Of a DNA stretch of 64,000 nt, positions 61,190 through 64,000 are shown in pieces (positions within the stretch are counted from its first letter, which is position 1; every line of letters starts with the position of its first letter). Origin of the DNA: Mucilaginibacter sp. (lineage in GTDB: Bacteria; Bacteroidota; Bacteroidia; Sphingobacteriales; Sphingobacteriaceae). The position numbers were made by a program, and so were the translations under genes. The DNA is taken from contig JAQBOM010000004.1 of assembly GCA_028288025.1 (NCBI GenBank), positions 62,001 through 126,000 on the forward strand. Direction: 5' to 3'. The notes below the pieces were generated by a model, which was given only the letters and a program-made list of their open reading frames with translations, did not search any database and was not told where the DNA came from.

Positions 61190-64000
61190 TTACTCCAGCA
61201 TACTTAGTCTGAATGTGTAGGCACCTGTGGATGTGGTAAGCCTTACAAAATACACACCGAACAACAAGCGTGTTCCATCAAACGGATAAGAATAGGTTTG
61301 ATTCGCTTCGGCCCTTCCTGAATATAAAGTTGCCACTTTTCTACCCATTGAATCATACACCTCAAGCGTTACATTTTGCTCAGCTGATGGAACGGTAAAG
61401 CTAACGGTAGTGCGTTTACCGAAAGGATTTGGATAGGCTATTAGCGTTACAACTTTTGGCGCTTCGGGAATGTTTAACTCAAGCATTCTTGTTTTAGCCA
61501 AAGTAGTAGTAGAGCATGTACCTAAAGTTCCCCCGTTGGCAAGTTGTGTTGCAACGGCATTGCTGCTTATGCATAATTGCGTATACGGGTTGCTGGCGCT
61601 GCCTGTATTGTGGCAAACGGATACTTTATCACCACCACCACAGCGTGCATCAATTACAATAATTGTAACCGAAGCGCTGGCCTGGCAGCCGTACTCACTT
61701 GTAACCAGTACATTGAAAGTATAACTACCGGCCTGTGTTGGTGTAAATACAGGGTTGGCAATATTGCTGTTACTTAAGCCAGCCGATGGGCTCCATTTAT
61801 AGGTGCTTGCACCCGGTGCCGAATTCGGATTTGACGCGGTCAATGTTAACTTTTGCGCGCCATAACCCAATGCTATTGTATTGGCATCTAACTTGGTACC
61901 GGTATTGTCGGTCCGGCTAACAGCGATAGCCGGATTTGGTGTTTTACCAATTACAGTTACCACTGCTGTTCCGGTAGATACGTTGCCGTGGTTATCAGTA
62001 ACTGTTAATGTTACGGTGTTGGCACCCTGTGTTGAACAATCAAATGTGGTTTTATTTAAACTTATTGACTTAATTCCACAAGCATCATTACTGCCGTTAT
62101 CGATCTGTGCCGGTGTAATTGTTGCGTTGCCGCCGCTTAGATATACAGTAATGTTTTTTGTTAATACAACCGGGGGAACATTATCCTGTACGGTTACCAC
62201 AGCTGGAGCGATGGAAGCATTGCCGTGAGTGTCAGTAACGGTCAGGGTAACGTTATTCGTACCAACGTTTGAACAATCAAATGAGATTTTGTCCAGGGCA
62301 TAGTCGGCGATAGCGCAATTATCCGTCGAACCATTGTTAACCTGCAATGGCGTGATGGTAACTTTTCCCGTTGCGTCCAATTGCACGGTTATGTTTTGCG
62401 CAATGGCTATTGGTTTAATATTATCCTGCACGGTTACTACTGCTGTAGCTGTAGAAGCATTGCCATGTATATCAGTAACGGTTAAGGTCACCGTATTTGC
62501 ACCAACATTTGAGCAGTCGAAAGTTGCTTTATCTAAAGCGTAAGTCGAGATAGCACAATTATCAGTTGAGTTGTTGTTGATCTGCGCCGGGGTGATGGTG
62601 GCTTTTCCTGTCGCATCCAATTGAACAGTGACGGCTTGCGCGATAGCGATCGGCGGAACATTGTCCTGAATGCTTACCACCGCTGTGGCTGTAGAAGCAT
62701 TACCATGTATGTCAGTTACAGTTAAGGTAACAGTATTTGCACCAACATTTGAGCAATCGAATGTCGACTTATCCAGGGTGTAAGTAGCAATAGCGCAATT
62801 ATCGGTTGAACCGTTGTTGACCTGTGCCGCTGTAATGACAGCGTTCCCTATAGCATCCAGTTGAACAGTGATGTTCTGGGCGATTACAACCGGCGGAACA
62901 TTATCCTGAACAGTTACTACTGCTGTCGCAGTTGAGGCATTGCCATGGGTATCAGTAACGGTTAATGTTACCGTATTTGCACCAACGTTTGAGCAATCGA
63001 ATGTTGTTTTATCTAAGCTATAAGTTGCAATAGCGCAATTATCGGTTGAACCGTTATTGATTTGTGCAGCGGTAATAACAGCGTTTCCTGTCGCATCCAA
63101 TTGAACAGTGATGGCTTGCGCGATAGCGATCGGCGGAACATTGTCCTGAACAGTTACCACAGCCGAAGCGGTTGAAGTGTTCCCGGCAGCATCGCTAAGG
63201 GTTAAATTAACAGTGTTTGCGCCAACATTGGTACAATCGAACGTTGTTTTGTCTAAGCTATAAGTTGTTATACCAACATTGTCGGTCGAACCATTATCAA
63301 CGGCAGCGGCTGTTATACTTACATTTCCGCTTGCGTCAAGGCTAACCGTTATGTTTTTGGTTGCTGCAACCGGTGCAGTTTGGTCGGTTGCTGTTACAGT
63401 AAAGCTTTGTGTTGCCGAATTTCCTGAAGGGTCAGTGGCAGTTAAAGTAACGGTAACCGGCACATTATTAGCCAGGGCTGTTCCAGCCAGCGGGAATTGG
63501 GTAATACTTGAAACGGAGCAATTATCCGTTACCGTTGCCGACGAAGTATAATCAGTCAACGCCGCGGTACCGGTTGTGGCATCAACTGCTACAATGGTGT
63601 TGGCCTGGGTAGAAGTAAACACAGGGTTCACTAAGTCCTGCACTAAAACGGCGGTTGGCGCCGACGTAGCGGAGCAACCACTATCATTAGTTACCGTTAC
63701 AGTATAGTTACCTGTTGAAGTGGCATTTATTGATGGCGTGGTTGCGCCTGTGCTCCATAAGTAGGACGCACCAGCGCCTGCTGTTAGCGTTACCGAACCT
63801 GTCGGACAGAATGTTGTGGGCCCGCTGGCTGTTATTGCGGCCGTTGGAAATGGATTAACGGTGACTGCAGTTGCTGATGAAGTAGTGGAACATCCGCCTG
63901 TATTGGTTACAGTTACTGTGTAATCCCCGGCAGTATTTACTGTAATACTCTGGGTAGTAGCACCCGTGCTCCAATGGTAAGACGCACCGGCACTTGCGGT
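61190..64000 (-). CDS. Giant T9SS-secreted repeat protein, partial
   Basis: The frame is open from the right edge of the window to the stop at 61190, so 936 residues of the C-terminal part are seen and the start lies outside. From the edge inward there are at least two PKD/Ig-like units with a conserved cysteine pair (for example CGGTNTVTVTYDGA in one and GCSATSAPT in the next), then six HYR-like repeats of 80 residues with DNC and DCS cysteines, one more Ig-like unit (YKWSPSAGLSNSNIANPVFT), a region with VSVCHNTGSASNPY, and the C-terminal type A sorting domain (LIAYPNPFGKRTTVSFTVPS, then FDGTRLLFGVYFVRLTT). Such proteins are exported by the type IX system and anchored or released at the surface, often as adhesins. 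A GTG at 63643 is not the real start. Confidence 0.9.
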   Translation of the reverse strand, partial: TASAGASYHWSTGATTQSITVNTAGDYTVTVTNTGGCSTTSSATAVTVNPFPTAAITASGPTTFCPTGSVTLTAGAGASYLWSTGATTPSINATSTGNYTVTVTNDSGCSATSAPTAVLVQDLVNPVFTSTQANTIVAVDATTGTAALTDYTSSATVTDNCSVSSITQFPLAGTALANNVPVTVTLTATDPSGNSATQSFTVTATDQTAPVAATKNITVSLDASGNVSITAAAVDNGSTDNVGITTYSLDKTTFDCTNVGANTVNLTLSDAAGNTSTASAVVTVQDNVPPIAIAQAITVQLDATGNAVITAAQINNGSTDNCAIATYSLDKTTFDCSNVGANTVTLTVTDTHGNASTATAVVTVQDNVPPVVIAQNITVQLDAIGNAVITAAQVNNGSTDNCAIATYTLDKSTFDCSNVGANTVTLTVTDIHGNASTATAVVSIQDNVPPIAIAQAVTVQLDATGKATITPAQINNNSTDNCAISTYALDKATFDCSNVGANTVTLTVTDIHGNASTATAVVTVQDNIKPIAIAQNITVQLDATGKVTITPLQVNNGSTDNCAIADYALDKISFDCSNVGTNNVTLTVTDTHGNASIAPAVVTVQDNVPPVVLTKNITVYLSGGNATITPAQIDNGSNDACGIKSISLNKTTFDCSTQGANTVTLTVTDNHGNVSTGTAVVTVIGKTPNPAIAVSRTDNTGTKLDANTIALGYGAQKLTLTASNPNSAPGASTYKWSPSAGLSNSNIANPVFTPTQAGSYTFNVLVTSEYGCQASASVTIIVIDARCGGGDKVSVCHNTGSASNPYTQLCISSNAVATQLANGGTLGTCSTTTLAKTRMLELNIPEAPKVVTLIAYPNPFGKRTTVSFTVPSAEQNVTLEVYDSMGRKVATLYSGRAEANQTYSYPFDGTRLLFGVYFVRLTTSTGAYTFRLSMLE
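61943..63380 (-). repeat. 240-bp tandem repeats within the T9SS protein
   Basis: Six units with an exact 240-base period; the codons for QDN recur at 62180, 62420, 62660, 62900 and 63140. Central units are nearly identical in DNA as well as protein, while the first and last diverge, which is typical of arrays that change number by recombination. Confidence 0.9.

Noticed and set aside
61943..63380. CRISPR array
   Set aside because: The 240-base period is coding, in frame and near-identical along its whole length; there is no short-repeat and unique-spacer structure, and no cas genes are seen.

Overview
This window looks like chromosome of a Bacteroidetes bacterium of the Sphingobacteriaceae type (Mucilaginibacter or Pedobacter-like). 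The evidence is a SusC/SusD pair with FecR, a type IX secretion sorting protein, GLPGLI and DUF6520 proteins, a Bacteroidetes-type sigma-70 factor, Bacteroidetes-style -7 boxes (TAnnTTTG) and a MobB-type relaxase module. The genus is inferred from protein style; no rRNA is present to confirm it.

Layout. 0.1-1.3 kb: a small HTH regulator, a promoter, a strongly structured leader and an orphan ECF-like sigma factor. 1.7-18.3 kb: an AT-rich block that reads as a secreted-peptide biosynthesis cluster. It holds a fucosyltransferase-like protein, a two-domain glycosyltransferase, UDP-galactopyranose mutase, a membrane fusion protein, a C39 peptidase ABC exporter, a VKOR-thioredoxin disulfide-forming protein, a double-glycine precursor peptide with six core cysteines, a tandem-duplicated GT25-like protein, two methyltransferase-like proteins, an outer-membrane beta-barrel protein and a GLPGLI protein. 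The gene set resembles glycocin-type (glycosylated, disulfide-bonded) peptide loci. 19.0-27.4 kb: FecR, SusC, SusD, a TlpA-like thioredoxin, and a divergent DUF6520/MauE pair.

27.7-40.2 kb: an integrative mobilizable element. Its left half is a coupling protein, relaxase, MobC-like protein, candidate oriT, RHH-like partner and ParA. Its right half is cargo plus a tyrosine recombinase. The cargo is the most unusual part of the window. Two convergent gene pairs (ATP-grasp ligase with an ATPase-TPR protein; KAS III-like thiolase with a polytopic membrane protein) are each bounded by inverted copies of a GGATAA-N7-TTATC dyad. The 7-bp spacer is identical within a pair and different between pairs, and the last dyad lies 9 bp from the recombinase gene. 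They look like two independently invertible cassettes, or failing that two co-regulated pairs with shared operators. A DUF1906 gene sits between them. Imperfect direct repeats of about 45 bp flank cargo plus recombinase.

40.6-49.3 kb: small conserved proteins, a two-gene operon of a coiled-coil membrane protein and a VWA-like protein, and a two-component system with a TPR sensor kinase. A GCGG-N4-CCGC dyad recurs three times here. 49.4-50.9 kb: decayed genes (DNA/RNA endonuclease, HipA-like C-terminus) and a tRNA 3'-end fragment. 51-58.8 kb: small hydrophilic protein, VOC protein, and a TetR-controlled RND tripartite efflux operon with clear operators, ending at a second tRNA 3'-like fragment. 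58.9-64 kb: a large exported protein, a broken copy of the efflux outer-membrane gene's 3' end, and the C-terminal part of a giant T9SS-secreted protein with 240-bp tandem repeats that runs off the window.
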